Of a stretch of 64,000 bases of DNA, positions 8,866 through 19,972 are shown piece by piece. Under the pieces are notes generated by a model. It saw only the letters and a list, made by a program, of their open reading frames with translations. It was not told the origin of the DNA and ran no database searches. Origin of the DNA: Listeria booriae (GTDB taxonomy: Bacteria; Bacillota; Bacilli; Lactobacillales; Listeriaceae); contig NZ_JNFA01000023.1 in the NCBI RefSeq assembly GCF_000766865.1, positions 186,001 through 250,000 of the forward strand, written 5' to 3'. The translations under genes and the position numbers were made by a program. How positions within the stretch are numbered: the stretch's first letter is position 1; each line of letters opens with the position of its first letter.

Positions 8866-10020
8866 TTAGCTGCGACGGTTACGATTGCGAATGAACGCTG
8901 GTACGTCAACATCTAAGTTCTGGCGTGGTTCTTCAACGTGTTGCGTTTGGCTTGGTTGCTCGTCTTGGGCTGGTGCTGCATCTTCTTTTACTGCGTAGCC
9001 TGGACGATTCACTTGGATTGCTGGGTTAGGACGACTTTGCGGTTGCGCTTTTTGTTTCGCTTGAGCTGCTTCGTCAAAACCTGTTGCGATGACTGTCACG
9101 ATTAGCTCGTCTTGCAATTCATCATTGATAACAGAACCGAAAATCATGTTTACATCTTCATCTGAAGCCGAAGACACGATTTCTGCTGCTTCTTGTACTT
9201 CATACAAACTCAAATTAGAACCACCAGTAATGTTCATCAAAACGCCTTTCGCGCCGTCAATCGAAGTTTCTAGTAGTGGAGAAGAAATCGCTTTTTTAGC
9301 AGCGTCTGCCGCTCGATTTTCGCCTGTACCAATACCGATTCCCATCAATGCAGAGCCACGGTTTGTCATAATGGTTTTCACATCGGCGAAATCCAAGTTG
9401 ATTAAACCAGGAACAGCAATTAAATCAGATATACCCTGAACACCTTGACGTAAAACATTGTCGGCTTCACGGAATGCTTCTAACATCGGCGTATTTTTGT
9501 CTACGATTTGTAGTAAACGGTCATTTGGAATAACGATTAATGTGTCTACTGCTTCTTTCATCGCTTCTGTACCAATCGCCGCTTGTTTCGTACGTTTCGG
9601 CCCTTCAAAACCGAATGGACGTGTGACAACGCCTACTGTTAATGCGCCCATTTCTTTTGCGATTGTCGCAATCACTGGAGCAGCACCCGTACCAGTTCCG
9701 CCACCCATACCAGCTGTAACGAATACCATATCGGCACCTTTTAATGCTTCTTCAATCATTTCGCGGCTTTCCTCAGCGGCTTTTTTACCGATTTCAGGAA
9801 CAGCGCCAGCGCCTAACCCGCGTGTTAATTTCGTACCAATTTGTAAATGAACTTCGGCTTTGGATAGATTTAAAGCTTGTGCATCCGTATTGACTGCGAT
9901 AAAATCAACGCCTTGGACACCATGCTCAATCATTCGGTTGACAGCATTGTTTCCGCCGCCACCGACACCAATTACTTTAATCGTTGCTAAACTTTCTGCA
10001 CTCGTGTCAAACTCTAACAT
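8866..10020 (-). CDS. ftsZ: Cell-division GTPase FtsZ
   Basis: Tubulin homologue that forms the Z ring. The GTP-binding signature GGGTGTG is at 106-112 and the N-terminal GGGGNN loop at 20-25. The GTPase and C-terminal domains are followed by a Pro/Gln-rich linker (about 318-365) and the conserved tail [11 protein letters not shown], which binds FtsA and SepF. 384 aa. RBS AGGAGG. Transcribed with ftsA (48-bp gap). Confidence 0.99.
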   Translation of the reverse strand: MLEFDTSAESLATIKVIGVGGGGNNAVNRMIEHGVQGVDFIAVNTDAQALNLSKAEVHLQIGTKLTRGLGAGAVPEIGKKAAEESREMIEEALKGADMVFVTAGMGGGTGTGAAPVIATIAKEMGALTVGVVTRPFGFEGPKRTKQAAIGTEAMKEAVDTLIVIPNDRLLQIVDKNTPMLEAFREADNVLRQGVQGISDLIAVPGLINLDFADVKTIMTNRGSALMGIGIGTGENRAADAAKKAISSPLLETSIDGAKGVLMNITGGSNLSLYEVQEAAEIVSSASDEDVNMIFGSVINDELQDELIVTVIATGFDEAAQAKQKAQPQSRPNPAIQVNRPGYAVKEDAAPAQDEQPSQTQHVEEPRQNLDVDVPAFIRNRNRRS

Positions 10021-10068
10021 ATTTTTTGCCTCCTAATTTTACCTTAATTACCGAAAAACACTTGCTTT

Positions 10069-11343
10069 CTAGTCGAAAAACGCGCCGAAGAAATTTTTCA
10101 TTTTCGTGGATACTTTTTCTTCTTCTGTTTTCTTAGGTTTTTGTTTTGGCTTCTGATTGTAATTGTCTTCTGCGATTGGTTCTTCTGGAGCCGCGCCTAG
10201 GCTTCTGCCTTCTTTTTCGGCGGTTTGGTAGGCGTGTTTAATCAAACCAACTGCGGTTGTAAAACTTGGTTCGCGAACACCGATATAATCCGGAATCGCC
10301 AACCTTACATGGGCTTGAAAAACTTTACCGGCCAGATCAATCGCGCCAGGAATGGCCATCGAACCACCAGTTAGCACGTAGCCTCCTGGAAGATGTGATT
10401 TACCAACACGGTTTAATTCTTCTATCGTTAACATGAAAATCTCTTCCATGCGAGCCTCTACGATATCAGCGACTTCAAGCTGTGTGAAATGTTGTTGTTG
10501 GTCACTGCCAATGACATCAATGCCAAATGCGACATCAGAAGAAGCGTCGTCATAAAAAGCATAACCATGTTCTAATTTTACTTTTTCAGCGGTTGCTGTA
10601 GATGTGTTTAGACCAAGTGATAAATCTTTGGTAACATGATCTCCACCGACTGGCAACACGGTCGTATACGTTAACTTGCCTTGTTCAAAAACACTAATTG
10701 TTGTCGTTCCAGCACCAATATTAACGAGCGCTGTACCAAATTCTTTATCGTCTTCTGTCAATGAAATGGAGCCTTCTGCAAGGGGTTGGAGTACGATATC
10801 GGTAATTTCTAAACCAGCACGTTCAACGCAACGAAGCGTATTATGTAAGATCGTTTTTGAACCGGTAATCAACGTTCCTTCCATTTCAAGGCGCACACCT
10901 CGCATGCCTCTTGGGTCTGTTACTCCTTCTAGTCCGTCCACTACGTATTGCTCTGGGATGATACTAATGATTTCTCGTTCTGGCGACAATGGAACGACTT
11001 GCGCTGCGTCCATCACATTCCAGACATCTTCGTCGGTAATATCACGATTTTCGCTACTCACCGCGACGATTCCTTGGCAAGCTTCTAACTGCACTTGGCT
11101 AGAAACAATTCCAACAATAACTTGTGAAATATGCACTCCTACCATGCGTTCTGCTTGTTCAATTGCTTTTTTAATAGAATCCACTGTTTTATCAATGTCA
11201 ATAATGACGCCACGTTTCACACCTTGTGATAGGACGTTTCCCACACCGATAATATTGAGTCTGTCGTTCGCCATCTCGGCAATAATTACTTTTACAGACG
11301 ATGTTCCAATGTCTAAGCTTACGTAAATCTCGTTTTCTTCCAT
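10069..11343 (-). CDS. ftsA: Cell-division protein FtsA
   Basis: Actin-fold ATPase that tethers FtsZ to the membrane. 424 aa with the SHS2/1C domain, phosphate loops (LDIGTSSVK near the N-terminus, NIGAGTT about 208-214, TGGSMAIPG about 338-346) and a C-terminal amphipathic helix (KMKNFFGAFF) for membrane binding, joined by a charged KPK/E-rich linker. RBS AGGAGGT 7 nt before ATG. Confidence 0.98.
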   Translation of the reverse strand: MEENEIYVSLDIGTSSVKVIIAEMANDRLNIIGVGNVLSQGVKRGVIIDIDKTVDSIKKAIEQAERMVGVHISQVIVGIVSSQVQLEACQGIVAVSSENRDITDEDVWNVMDAAQVVPLSPEREIISIIPEQYVVDGLEGVTDPRGMRGVRLEMEGTLITGSKTILHNTLRCVERAGLEITDIVLQPLAEGSISLTEDDKEFGTALVNIGAGTTTISVFEQGKLTYTTVLPVGGDHVTKDLSLGLNTSTATAEKVKLEHGYAFYDDASSDVAFGIDVIGSDQQQHFTQLEVADIVEARMEEIFMLTIEELNRVGKSHLPGGYVLTGGSMAIPGAIDLAGKVFQAHVRLAIPDYIGVREPSFTTAVGLIKHAYQTAEKEGRSLGAAPEEPIAEDNYNQKPKQKPKKTEEEKVSTKMKNFFGAFFD

Positions 11344-11689
11344 TTATCGGCACCTCCTTTATTTTGTTTTTACCTTTTATGTGTCTACTTGTAAAAATTT
11401 CAGTAGTAAGTTATCTATCAGTCATTTATGTTTTCAATTCATGGCGTTTGTCAGTTAAGATTCCCCTTTAGACAAACAAGATAGCAATCGTTAAAATTGC
11501 ATAAAAATGTAAACTTGTTCTTACGATACCTAGTTACAGTCTACACCAAGAAACCTAGTAATAAAAGCACAAAGGATAATTTTCGGCAAATATTTTGATT
11601 TTTGTCAATTTCGCCTAAAAAAGAGGAATGTACGTTCTTGTTCTGCGGTTTTGCAGCCCGAATGAATGTTATTTTTCCCACATATTCAC
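11344..11689. other. Intergenic region divIB to ftsA
   Basis: 345 bp without a gene; ylxW, ylxX and sbp, found here in B. subtilis, are missing. A consensus -35 (TTGACA, minus strand, 11603-11608) is present, but no matching -10 at 16-18 nt was found. A dedicated ftsAZ promoter is expected here, not proven. No clear terminator for divIB. Confidence 0.4.
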
Positions 11690-12472
11690 TTAATTCTTCT
11701 TACTGGCAGCTTTTTCTTCTTTATCCTTCAGATAGGTTCGGAAATAGGAGCCAATTTCCAAATCAATAATGCCTTTTTGGTCTGCTTTTAGTTGGGCAAC
11801 GATGGACGGGTAATGCGACATTTTTTCCGCGAAGGTATTGATTGTTGCGGAGACTTCATTGCCGTCATTCATGTATAACTTGATGTGTTCGTCATCGCTT
11901 TTGGTTGGTGCGAAATGAATCTCGGAAATAGAAAGCAAGACGCCTTCTGGTAAGTCCATAAGTTGGCTCACCATGTCTTTTAGGACGGTTCCGTTTTTGA
12001 AGTTGCTAAAAATAGGATTGTTGCCGATTGGGAATTCTTTTGGCTGTGTTGTTAAAAGCTTGCCTGTTTCTAGCACGTCGTAGTATTTGCCGTCTTTTTC
12101 TTGGTAGCCGATGGTTTTATTTTCGGTGATGTGGACGCGTAATGTGTTTAGACCTTTTAGTTCGACGGTTGCTTTTTTAATTAACGGGTTTTGTTCGAGT
12201 GCGTCGGCGCTTTTTGATTTGCGCAAGCCAAACACGAATTCGTCTTGGTTGAGATTGCCTTCTTTTAGCACAGTTTGCTCGTCTACTTGTTTGTTGCCGT
12301 CCACGTAGATGCGTTGTACTTTACTGAGTGGTGACAGGAAGTACAGCGTGATTAAAATGAGAAGAACAAAGATGCTAATAATAATCGACATATGGCGAAC
12401 GAGCTTCTTTTTGCGATATTTTTTTAGTTCTGGGATTCTGCTTTCGATGGATACTATTTTTTTATTCGCCAT
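11690..12472 (-). CDS. divIB: Cell-division protein DivIB (FtsQ)
   Basis: Bitopic divisome protein. 260 aa: basic cytosolic N-terminus, one membrane helix (about 29-47), then a POTRA domain (about 51-120, SKVQRIYVDGNKQVDE onward) and the beta domain (about 120-235), with a charged Lys/Glu tail. It works with FtsL and DivIC to control septal wall synthesis by PBP2B. It follows murG by 24 bp with a GGAGG RBS. murB, which lies between murG and divIB in B. subtilis, is absent. Confidence 0.95.
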   Translation of the reverse strand: MANKKIVSIESRIPELKKYRKKKLVRHMSIIISIFVLLILITLYFLSPLSKVQRIYVDGNKQVDEQTVLKEGNLNQDEFVFGLRKSKSADALEQNPLIKKATVELKGLNTLRVHITENKTIGYQEKDGKYYDVLETGKLLTTQPKEFPIGNNPIFSNFKNGTVLKDMVSQLMDLPEGVLLSISEIHFAPTKSDDEHIKLYMNDGNEVSATINTFAEKMSHYPSIVAQLKADQKGIIDLEIGSYFRTYLKDKEEKAASKKN

Positions 12473-12496
12473 TTATTTGTCCTCCTCACTTTTGTA

Positions 12497-13591
12497 TTAT
12501 TTCGGAATGATGTCTAGGATAGCGTCTACTAGCTTGTCTGCTGCATCTGGGACGCCGAGTTGTTTTGCTTCGTATTGCATTTTTGCGAGTTTCTCTGGAT
12601 TGTCCATGATGCTATCGATCACATCCAGCAAAAGATGCGGTGCGAGTGTTGCTTCGGAAATGATGACTGCTGCTTCTTTTTTCGCTAGTGATTCGGCATT
12701 TTTTTCTTGGTGATTCGCCGTGACATAGGGACTTGGGATTAAGATACTTGGAACGCCTAGTGCCGTAAATTCGGCGAGTGATGTTGCGCCAGCTCGCGAT
12801 ACGACTAAGGTGCTGACATTAAGTACTTTTGGCATGTCGTAGATGAAAGGCTGGACGCTAATGTTATCGTGCAAATTCATGTCCGCTAGCTTATCTTTGA
12901 TTTTGTTGTAATGCACTTCGCCAGTCACGTAAAGCAATTGATACGGCCGCTTGCTGAATTTCGTCAAGTTCGCCTCCACTGCTTCGTTAATCCCACGAGC
13001 ACCACGACTACCACCAAAAACAAGAACGGTCGGCTTGCCTGGTTCCAAATCAAATTCGGCTAAAACATCACCTGATTCGATACCAATCACTTCGGAAGCA
13101 CGCGGATTACCGGTGAAAACAATCTTCTCAGCGGCAAACGAATCACTTACTTCTTCAAAACAAATCGCCACACGATCCGCATAACGGCTTAAAAACTTAT
13201 TCGTTAAACCAGCGACACTATTTTGTTCGTGAATGACAGTCGGGATGTTCAGCTTCGCCGCGGCGTAAACGACAGGGCCACAAACATAACCACCCGTACC
13301 AATGACGGCATCCGGTCGAAAGTTGCGAATCAGTTCTTTACTTCGCGTCACACCTTTGAAAAAGCGCGTAATCGTTTTGATGTTTTCCATCGACAACGAG
13401 CGTTTAAAGCCAGTGATTTCAATCGCTTCAAAAGGAATGTTTTCGCGTCGGACAAGGTCTGACTCCAGCCCTTTTTCAGTACCGATGTAGAGGAATTCTG
13501 CTTCTGGGTCTCGTTTTTTGATCGCTCGGATTAAGGCGAGGGCCGGATAAATATGCCCTCCTGTGCCGCCTCCGCTTATGATAAATTTCAT
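12497..13591 (-). CDS. murG: Lipid II synthase MurG
   Basis: Peripheral membrane GT-B glycosyltransferase that adds GlcNAc from UDP-GlcNAc to lipid I, making lipid II. 364 aa with the N-terminal glycine loop GGGTGGHI (residues 7-14), the second loop GGSRGARG (about 193-200) and the acceptor-site HEQNSVAG segment. The ATG overlaps the murD stop by 4 bp (ATGA), indicating translational coupling. Confidence 0.98.
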   Translation of the reverse strand: MKFIISGGGTGGHIYPALALIRAIKKRDPEAEFLYIGTEKGLESDLVRRENIPFEAIEITGFKRSLSMENIKTITRFFKGVTRSKELIRNFRPDAVIGTGGYVCGPVVYAAAKLNIPTVIHEQNSVAGLTNKFLSRYADRVAICFEEVSDSFAAEKIVFTGNPRASEVIGIESGDVLAEFDLEPGKPTVLVFGGSRGARGINEAVEANLTKFSKRPYQLLYVTGEVHYNKIKDKLADMNLHDNISVQPFIYDMPKVLNVSTLVVSRAGATSLAEFTALGVPSILIPSPYVTANHQEKNAESLAKKEAAVIISEATLAPHLLLDVIDSIMDNPEKLAKMQYEAKQLGVPDAADKLVDAILDIIPK

Positions 13592-14955
13592 TTTTCCACC
13601 TCATCTGGTAGTTCGTCGATGGCATCCATAAAGGCGCGACCGCGAACTTCGAACGTTCGATATTGATCCCAACTCGCACATGCTGGTGATAAAAGAATAA
13701 TGTTGCCGGGTTCCGATAATTCGTAGGCTAGTGGAACTGCTGCTGTAACGTCATGAACTTTATGCACGTCCACACCGGCTTCTTTTCCGACACGACCAAC
13801 TTTATCTGCTGTTTCGCCAAAAACAATCAATGTTTTGACGTTTTTGAAAAATGGTTTTAGTTCGTCGAATTCGATACCGCGATCCAGTCCGCCAGCGAGT
13901 AGTACGACTGGTTTGTTAAAACCGCTAAGTGCGCTTTGTGTCGCCAAAATGTTCGTTGCTTTCGAGTCATTGTAGAACTTGCGACCGTTTAGTTCTTTGA
14001 CAAACTGTGTCCGGTGCTCCACGCCTTTAAATGTTTCTAAGACGTGCATGATTTGTTCATTGCTCACTTCGCAAATTTTCGCAACGGCAATCGATGCCAA
14101 AATGTTTTCCAAATTATGCTCACCAGGAAGTAAAATATCTTCGCGCTTGCCGATAACTTCATCGTAAAACATGATGTTGCCGTCTTTGACATAAGCACCT
14201 TCCCCTAATTTCTGCGTCGGTGAGAATGGGATGACTTTGGCTTTCGTGCGTTTTGTCATGTTGCGCAGTTCGTCTTGATCCCAATTGATAACGAGAAACT
14301 CATTTTTCGTTTGGTTTTCTTGAATGCGCCATTTAGCTTTTACGTAGTCTTCGCGCGTTTTATGGTAATCGATATGTGCTTCGTAAATGTTCGTGATGAC
14401 CGAGATTTTCGGGCAGAACGTGCGGATTCCCATCAGCTGGAAGGATGATAATTCCATGGCGATATATTGATCGGCAGTCGCTTTTTCGGCAACTTCTGAA
14501 CCTGGGAAACCGATATTTCCGGCTAGCAATGCTTTGTTTGGTTCCATTTCGTTTAACATATGATGCACGATGGTTGTTGTTGTTGTTTTTCCGTTCGTTC
14601 CTGTGATGCCAATGATAGGTGCGTCTGAAATTTGGTAAGCAAGCTCGACTTCTGTAATAATCGGGATGAGCAGGTCTTGTGCTTTTTTAATCATTGGATT
14701 GTCATACGGGATGCCGGGATTTTTAACGACAAGTTCGAAGCCTTCATCTAGAAGTTCCACCGGATGCGAACCACAGATGACTTTAATGCCTTGTTCTAAT
14801 AAGCCTTGTGCTTCTGGATTCTCGCTGAATGGCTTTTGATCGTTGACGGTAACGAATGCACCAAGCTTATGTAGCAAAGATGCTGCACTTACGCCACTTC
14901 TCGCCAAGCCCAATACAAGTACTTTGCGATGCTTATATTGAATAATGTTTTTCAT
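13588..14955 (-). CDS. murD: UDP-MurNAc-L-alanine:D-glutamate ligase
   Basis: Cytosolic ATP-dependent ligase adding D-Glu to UDP-MurNAc-L-Ala. 455 aa; the N-terminal Rossmann-like domain has VLGLARSG, the Mur-ligase P-loop GTNGKTTT follows near residue 119, and the catalytic-domain NDSKATN motif near residue 324. Upstream of and overlapping murG, 33 bp downstream of mraY. Confidence 0.98.
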   Translation of the reverse strand: MKNIIQYKHRKVLVLGLARSGVSAASLLHKLGAFVTVNDQKPFSENPEAQGLLEQGIKVICGSHPVELLDEGFELVVKNPGIPYDNPMIKKAQDLLIPIITEVELAYQISDAPIIGITGTNGKTTTTTIVHHMLNEMEPNKALLAGNIGFPGSEVAEKATADQYIAMELSSFQLMGIRTFCPKISVITNIYEAHIDYHKTREDYVKAKWRIQENQTKNEFLVINWDQDELRNMTKRTKAKVIPFSPTQKLGEGAYVKDGNIMFYDEVIGKREDILLPGEHNLENILASIAVAKICEVSNEQIMHVLETFKGVEHRTQFVKELNGRKFYNDSKATNILATQSALSGFNKPVVLLAGGLDRGIEFDELKPFFKNVKTLIVFGETADKVGRVGKEAGVDVHKVHDVTAAVPLAYELSEPGNIILLSPACASWDQYRTFEVRGRAFMDAIDELPDEVEK

Positions 14956-14988
14956 TTTTACTCCCCCAGTTTTACAGTTCCCATTTTT

Positions 14989-15966
14989 TTAAAGAATAAT
15001 TAGCAGTGCAAGAATCGCGCAAACAAGACCGGCACCCCAAAAAGTAAAGACGATACGCCATTCCGACCAGCCGATATCAACATGTTCGAAATGGTGATGA
15101 ATTGGACTCATTTTAAATAATCGCTTGCCGTTTGTTACTTTGAAATAGAAGACTTGAATAATGACCGACGCTGTTTCGATAACGAAAACAAGACCGATAA
15201 GTAGCAGCATCCATTCTTGGTGTAGCATAATCGAAATCGCCGCAATAGCGCCACCGAGTGCTAAAGAACCTGTATCCCCCATGAAAATTTTCGCAGGATT
15301 CTTGTTGAAAATAAGGAAGCCTAGCATCGCCCCAACAATCGCCATACAGAACATCGCGACAACGCCTTGGTCTTGGTGATTAGCAATAATCGCAAGCGTT
15401 CCAAAAGCAATGACAGAAAGTCCGGAAACTAAGCCATCTAAACCATCTGTTAAGTTCACCGCGTTGGAAAAACCGACCATCCAGAAAATCACGAAGATAA
15501 GGAAAAACCAACCAAGATTGATTTCAATACTTGTGAACGGGATGTTAAGCGTTTCTGGATACCCGTTGAAATGATAAATAAGGTAGAACAAGACCGAAAT
15601 AACAACTTGTCCTAAAAATTTTTGTTTCGATGTTAAGCCTAAGTTTTGTTTCTTAACGACTTTGATGTAATCGTCTAAGAACCCGAGTGCACCGAATAAA
15701 ACAAGCGGGATAAGGAGAAGCAATGCCTCACTACCAAACCAACCACCGATGGATGCCATAATGATGAAGCTTAGAATCATCGCGATAAGAAAAACAAGTC
15801 CTCCCATCGTCGGCGTTCCTGATTTTTTTTGATGGCTTTGTGGGCCTTCTTCGCGGATGCTTTGACCAAATTTCAATCGTTGTAAAAACGGGATGAATAA
15901 TGGTACCCCGACTACTGTAATAATGAAAGCCATCGCAAATGTTGTAACTATCCAATATAATGACAC
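14989..15966 (-). CDS. mraY: Phospho-MurNAc-pentapeptide transferase
   Basis: Ten-helix membrane enzyme that transfers phospho-MurNAc-pentapeptide to undecaprenyl phosphate, making lipid I. 325 aa; Mg-binding and active-site motifs are visible: FLDDYIK (about 96-102), [11 protein letters not shown] (about 168-178), [11 protein letters not shown] (about 229-239) and the PIHHHFE histidine loop. It starts with GTG at 15966, with AGGAG at a normal distance. Confidence 0.97.
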   Translation of the reverse strand: MSLYWIVTTFAMAFIITVVGVPLFIPFLQRLKFGQSIREEGPQSHQKKSGTPTMGGLVFLIAMILSFIIMASIGGWFGSEALLLLIPLVLFGALGFLDDYIKVVKKQNLGLTSKQKFLGQVVISVLFYLIYHFNGYPETLNIPFTSIEINLGWFFLIFVIFWMVGFSNAVNLTDGLDGLVSGLSVIAFGTLAIIANHQDQGVVAMFCMAIVGAMLGFLIFNKNPAKIFMGDTGSLALGGAIAAISIMLHQEWMLLLIGLVFVIETASVIIQVFYFKVTNGKRLFKMSPIHHHFEHVDIGWSEWRIVFTFWGAGLVCAILALLIIL

Positions 15967-16021
15967 GCTTTTTCGCTCCTATCTCTTTGTCACAAACAAG
16001 ATTATCTGTGCACTAAAATGT

Positions 16022-17509
16022 TTATCTTTTTGCTAAAATTGCCGCTCGGGCTTCTTTTCTATCATCAAAATCATGAACAACATCGCCAATGATTTGATAT
16101 GTCTCATGCCCTTTGCCTGCAATCAAAATGACATCTTCTGGTTTTGCCGCTTCTACCGCATAAACAATCGCTTCGTGGCGTGCTTCTTTTACGGTATAAT
16201 TCGCGTCTGGAACACCTGCTAACATGTCTTCGATAATTTGCGTCGGGTCCTCCGTCCTCGGATTATCAGAAGTGAATACAGGGTCAGTCGCGTATTTCAC
16301 GGCAATTTGAGCCATCAATGGGCGCTTACCTTTATCCCGATCACCACCACAACCAACGACGACAAAAATACGACCTTTGGCAAATTCGCCAACCGTTTTC
16401 AAGACATTTTCTAGGCCGTCTGGTGTGTGGGCGTAATCAACAATGACTGGGAACTGTTGGCCTGCGTCCACTAATTCGAAGCGTCCAGCTACGCCAGTTA
16501 CTTTTTCAAGGGAAGCAATGATTTCTGCCATCGTGTTTGGCGCCTCGTCTGTTGCATACACCGCAGCAATGGCAGCCAGTGCGTTGTAGACGTTGAATTT
16601 GCCGATAAGCTGTAGTTGTACTGGGAACGTTTCGCCTCTAAAATGAAGTTCGAATCGCGTTCCTTTACTGCTGATTTCGATATTTGCTGCTCGGAAAGTC
16701 GCCGCTTTATCAATGCCGTAAGTAAGAACGTGGGCGCTCGTTGCTTCCATCATGAAGTTTGCGTACGCATCATCGTTATTAATAACCGCCGTCTTTGTTT
16801 TACTGCTCGATTGATTGCCCAATTGGGCGAACAGTAAACTTTTGGCATGAGCGTATTCTTCCATTGTATTGTGGTAATCTAGATGGTCTTGCGACAAGTT
16901 CGTATAAACCGCCACGTCGTAATCAGAACCGTAGACGCGTCCTTGTACGAGCGCATGCGATGACACTTCCATGACTGCCGTTGTCACTTCCACATCGCGC
17001 ATTTGTCGGAATGTTTTTTGCAACGTTAAGCTGTCTGGTGTCGTGTTTTTCGTTTCTAAAATTTCTGTTCCGATTTTGCGATACATCGTGCCGATAAGCC
17101 CAGTTGTCGCGCCATGGTCTGCCAAAATGAATTCAATCAAGTGGCTCACCGTTGTTTTTCCGTTCGTACCTGTGATACCAATCAAATTCATTTCTGCCGT
17201 TGGATCCCCATAAAACATCGCGGCGAGCCTTGCCATCGCTCGTTTGCCATCCTGCACTAAAACAATCGGAACCGCAACGTCGTCTAGCATGCGTTCTGCC
17301 ACAATCACCGTCGCGCCACTCGCCACCGCCTTCTGCGCATAATCGTGGCCGTCCACAACTTCGCCATCCACACAAACAAATAGCGTCCCAGCCTGCACTT
17401 GCCGACTATCCTGTTCGATGGTCTTTACTTCCATATGTAGCGTATTTTCGTCGGCCTGCATGAGCTGACAATACGGAATCGCCTGTAATAACTTCTCTAA
17501 TTCCATCAT
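16022..17509 (-). CDS. murE: UDP-MurNAc-tripeptide synthetase, mDAP-adding
   Basis: Adds meso-diaminopimelate to UDP-MurNAc-Ala-Glu. 495 aa. The P-loop GTNGKT is at 114-119, and DNPR at 415-418 is the motif that marks mDAP-specific rather than lysine-specific MurE. The start was set at the tandem ATG ATG (17509/17506) preceded by GGAAGGG; the open frame extends 68 codons further up, but those residues are not MurE-like. 55 bp upstream of mraY. Confidence 0.96.
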   Translation of the reverse strand: MMELEKLLQAIPYCQLMQADENTLHMEVKTIEQDSRQVQAGTLFVCVDGEVVDGHDYAQKAVASGATVIVAERMLDDVAVPIVLVQDGKRAMARLAAMFYGDPTAEMNLIGITGTNGKTTVSHLIEFILADHGATTGLIGTMYRKIGTEILETKNTTPDSLTLQKTFRQMRDVEVTTAVMEVSSHALVQGRVYGSDYDVAVYTNLSQDHLDYHNTMEEYAHAKSLLFAQLGNQSSSKTKTAVINNDDAYANFMMEATSAHVLTYGIDKAATFRAANIEISSKGTRFELHFRGETFPVQLQLIGKFNVYNALAAIAAVYATDEAPNTMAEIIASLEKVTGVAGRFELVDAGQQFPVIVDYAHTPDGLENVLKTVGEFAKGRIFVVVGCGGDRDKGKRPLMAQIAVKYATDPVFTSDNPRTEDPTQIIEDMLAGVPDANYTVKEARHEAIVYAVEAAKPEDVILIAGKGHETYQIIGDVVHDFDDRKEARAAILAKR

Positions 17510-17725
17510 GAACTTCCCTTCCTTTGCCCCAACGCCAAAAAATGATAGCACCACCTTCTTAAAAATCCAAAAGGGCGTATCAAACCTACTTTGTGCGGCT
17601 GGCAAATCTTCTTCTACTATATTAGCAAAAACGCGCCACGAATACAATGCGTAGGACACAAAACACGTTGTATAAAATAAGCGCGCCCTGCAAAAAAACA
17701 TAAGAGCGCGCACTATTTTCTATTG

Positions 17726-19972
17726 CTAATTTAATAATGCGTTTAGTCCGGTCGCTTCTTCTACGGATGTGTCTGTGGAGTCTTTTTTACTATCGTCGGC
17801 AACTGGTGCTTTATTGAAGTTTGGTATTTTGTCTGGTGTTGCTAACGTAATTGTGATTTTGGACTTATCGTTAATGACTGATCCTGCCGAAGCGCTCTGT
17901 TTTAGAACGTAGCCATTGCCTGTGACATCAAAAGGTACACCGGTGATTTCCGAGACTTTTAAGACATCGTTTTTCGCCCAGTCTCGCATGTCTGGAATCG
18001 TCATATCGCCTTCTGTCATCAAAATAACACGCTGGCCTTCTAAAATTTTCTCGCCTGGTTGTGGCAATTGTTGCACGATTTTCTTCCCATTTCCAATCAC
18101 GACTGGCACTAGCTTTTTAGCCGTCAAAGCTTTTTTGGCCTCTGCTGGTGTTTTGCCTGTCACGCTGTCCATCGTCATCGTTTTTAATTTTGCCGTATCA
18201 GCGGATTTGATATTTAAATATTGTAGGCTATTTTTCATTACTGGGTTGAAAACTTCCGAGACAGCTTTGCCTCCCGTTTCGCTACCAGATAATTGCGGTT
18301 GTTGCATCGTCACATACATCACAAGCTCCGGATCGTTTGCTGGCGCCATTCCCATGAAGGAGAAAATGTAATTATTGTTCCCCGTCATGTAGCCGCCACC
18401 CTTCGGATTCGGGATTTGCGATGTGCCTGTTTTCCCGGCGATATCGTAGCCTTCAATCGCGTACAATTTCCCAGTTCCAACATCACCAGTAATAACATTG
18501 CGCAGTTCTTCGCGCGTTTGTTTCGCCGTCGCAGCACTAATCGGTTGCCCCGTCACAGTTGGTTTCGTCTCCGTAGTCTCGCCTGTATTTGGATTAACAA
18601 TTTTTGACACAACGTAAGGCCGCTTCATCTTGCCATCACTCGCAATCGCCGTCGCACCTTGCAACATTTGCATCATCGAAACCGTCGTACCTTGCCCAAA
18701 CACCGTTGTTACCTGCTCAATTTTATGGTCATACAAAATCTTTCCAGACGCTTCATCTGGCAAGTCGATACCCGTTTTTTGGCCGAAGCCAAAGTTTTGC
18801 AAGTACGTTTTGAATTTGTCAGGGCCCATGGCCGCAAGCAATTTCGCGAACGCAACGTTACTTGAGCGCTCCACACCTTCACGGTACGTAATCGAGCCCC
18901 AACCAACACCAGCATTATGGTCATGAATTGGAATGTTACCAACATTGTACGTTCCCGATTGGTAGTACGCATTCGGATTATACACGCCAAGATCAATCGC
19001 CGAGGCTAACGAGAAGATTTTCATAACCGATCCTGGTTCATACGTTGTTTCCACAGGCAAGTTCGCCCATTCTTTCGACAAACCTTCTTTTGTCGTCGGA
19101 TTAAACGTATCACGCTGGCTCATCGCCAAAATTTCACCCGTTTTCGGATTCATCACGACCGCCATCATATTTTTCGGATTATATTTCGCATCCACCGTAT
19201 TTAGCGTATCTTCCAAGAACGTCTGAATCTTCTTATCAAGCGTCAAATAAATATCGCTACCGTCCTGCGCTTTTTCAACCGCACTTTTCGTGTTCGGCAA
19301 AATGTAGCCATATTTATCCGCATCATAATTGATTTTTCCATTCTTACCCGTCAAAATCGAATTATACGCCTTCTCAATTCCCATCTTGCCAATCAACTTG
19401 GTCACGCCATCCTTACCTTCTTGTTGCTGCGCGTAACCAACTAGATGCGATGCAAACACACCGTTCGGATAAAACCGCTGCGCTTGTTTCGTGAAAATGA
19501 GACCCGGCAATTTCTCCGCCTCAATCTTATCTTTCACTTCCGCAGACAAGTTCTTCCCAGCTTTCCCAAATTCGACTTGGAATAATTTTTTTGTTTTTAA
19601 TTTCTTCAACACATCGGCTTCTTTTAACGACAAGTATTTGGCTAACACTTTCGCTGTTTTTTCCTTATCTACCACGTGATGCGGCGTTTTCGTGCCTTGT
19701 GATTGTTTCGGATCAAGCACTGCCGCTAATGTATAAGAAGCAGTGTCTTTTGCAATCACTTCGCCCTTTTGATCTAAAATAGAGCCGCGATTTGCTTCAA
19801 TGACACTGCTTCGTAAATGCTGTTGCGCCGCCTTGGCAGCAAGAGGAACGCCGTTGACATCGCCAACGACTTGCATGTAAAAGAAGCGTCCGATAACCGA
19901 CAGAAAAATAACGCCAAAGATGATAAATAAGACAAGGGCCCCTCTTCGCATGTTTCCTACTCTTTTTTTCAT
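17726..19972 (-). CDS. pbpB: Penicillin-binding protein 2B, class B transpeptidase
   Basis: Septal DD-transpeptidase. 748 aa: short cytosolic N-terminus, membrane helix about 11-30, dimerisation domain, transpeptidase domain with S315-xx-K318 (active site), SSN at 370-372 and KTGT at 514-517, then two C-terminal PASTA domains (about 605-665 and 665-722). The start overlaps the ftsL stop by 4 bp; an alternative ATG six codons later also has an RBS. spoVD, the sporulation paralogue next to it in Bacillus, is absent. Confidence 0.97.
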   Translation of the reverse strand: MKKRVGNMRRGALVLFIIFGVIFLSVIGRFFYMQVVGDVNGVPLAAKAAQQHLRSSVIEANRGSILDQKGEVIAKDTASYTLAAVLDPKQSQGTKTPHHVVDKEKTAKVLAKYLSLKEADVLKKLKTKKLFQVEFGKAGKNLSAEVKDKIEAEKLPGLIFTKQAQRFYPNGVFASHLVGYAQQQEGKDGVTKLIGKMGIEKAYNSILTGKNGKINYDADKYGYILPNTKSAVEKAQDGSDIYLTLDKKIQTFLEDTLNTVDAKYNPKNMMAVVMNPKTGEILAMSQRDTFNPTTKEGLSKEWANLPVETTYEPGSVMKIFSLASAIDLGVYNPNAYYQSGTYNVGNIPIHDHNAGVGWGSITYREGVERSSNVAFAKLLAAMGPDKFKTYLQNFGFGQKTGIDLPDEASGKILYDHKIEQVTTVFGQGTTVSMMQMLQGATAIASDGKMKRPYVVSKIVNPNTGETTETKPTVTGQPISAATAKQTREELRNVITGDVGTGKLYAIEGYDIAGKTGTSQIPNPKGGGYMTGNNNYIFSFMGMAPANDPELVMYVTMQQPQLSGSETGGKAVSEVFNPVMKNSLQYLNIKSADTAKLKTMTMDSVTGKTPAEAKKALTAKKLVPVVIGNGKKIVQQLPQPGEKILEGQRVILMTEGDMTIPDMRDWAKNDVLKVSEITGVPFDVTGNGYVLKQSASAGSVINDKSKITITLATPDKIPNFNKAPVADDSKKDSTDTSVEEATGLNALLN

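Noticed and set aside
10676-11326. 216-codon plus-strand frame opposite ftsA
   Set aside because: Antisense shadow of a well-supported gene, with low-complexity Ser/Thr/Pro-rich translation and no RBS.
11603-11608. TTGACA as a -35 of an ftsA promoter
   Set aside because: No acceptable -10 at 16-18 nt; recorded only as a note on the gap.
17510-17713. 68-codon N-terminal extension of murE
   Set aside because: Not MurE-like, and a good RBS precedes the internal tandem ATG; the extension would also run up to the pbpB end without purpose.
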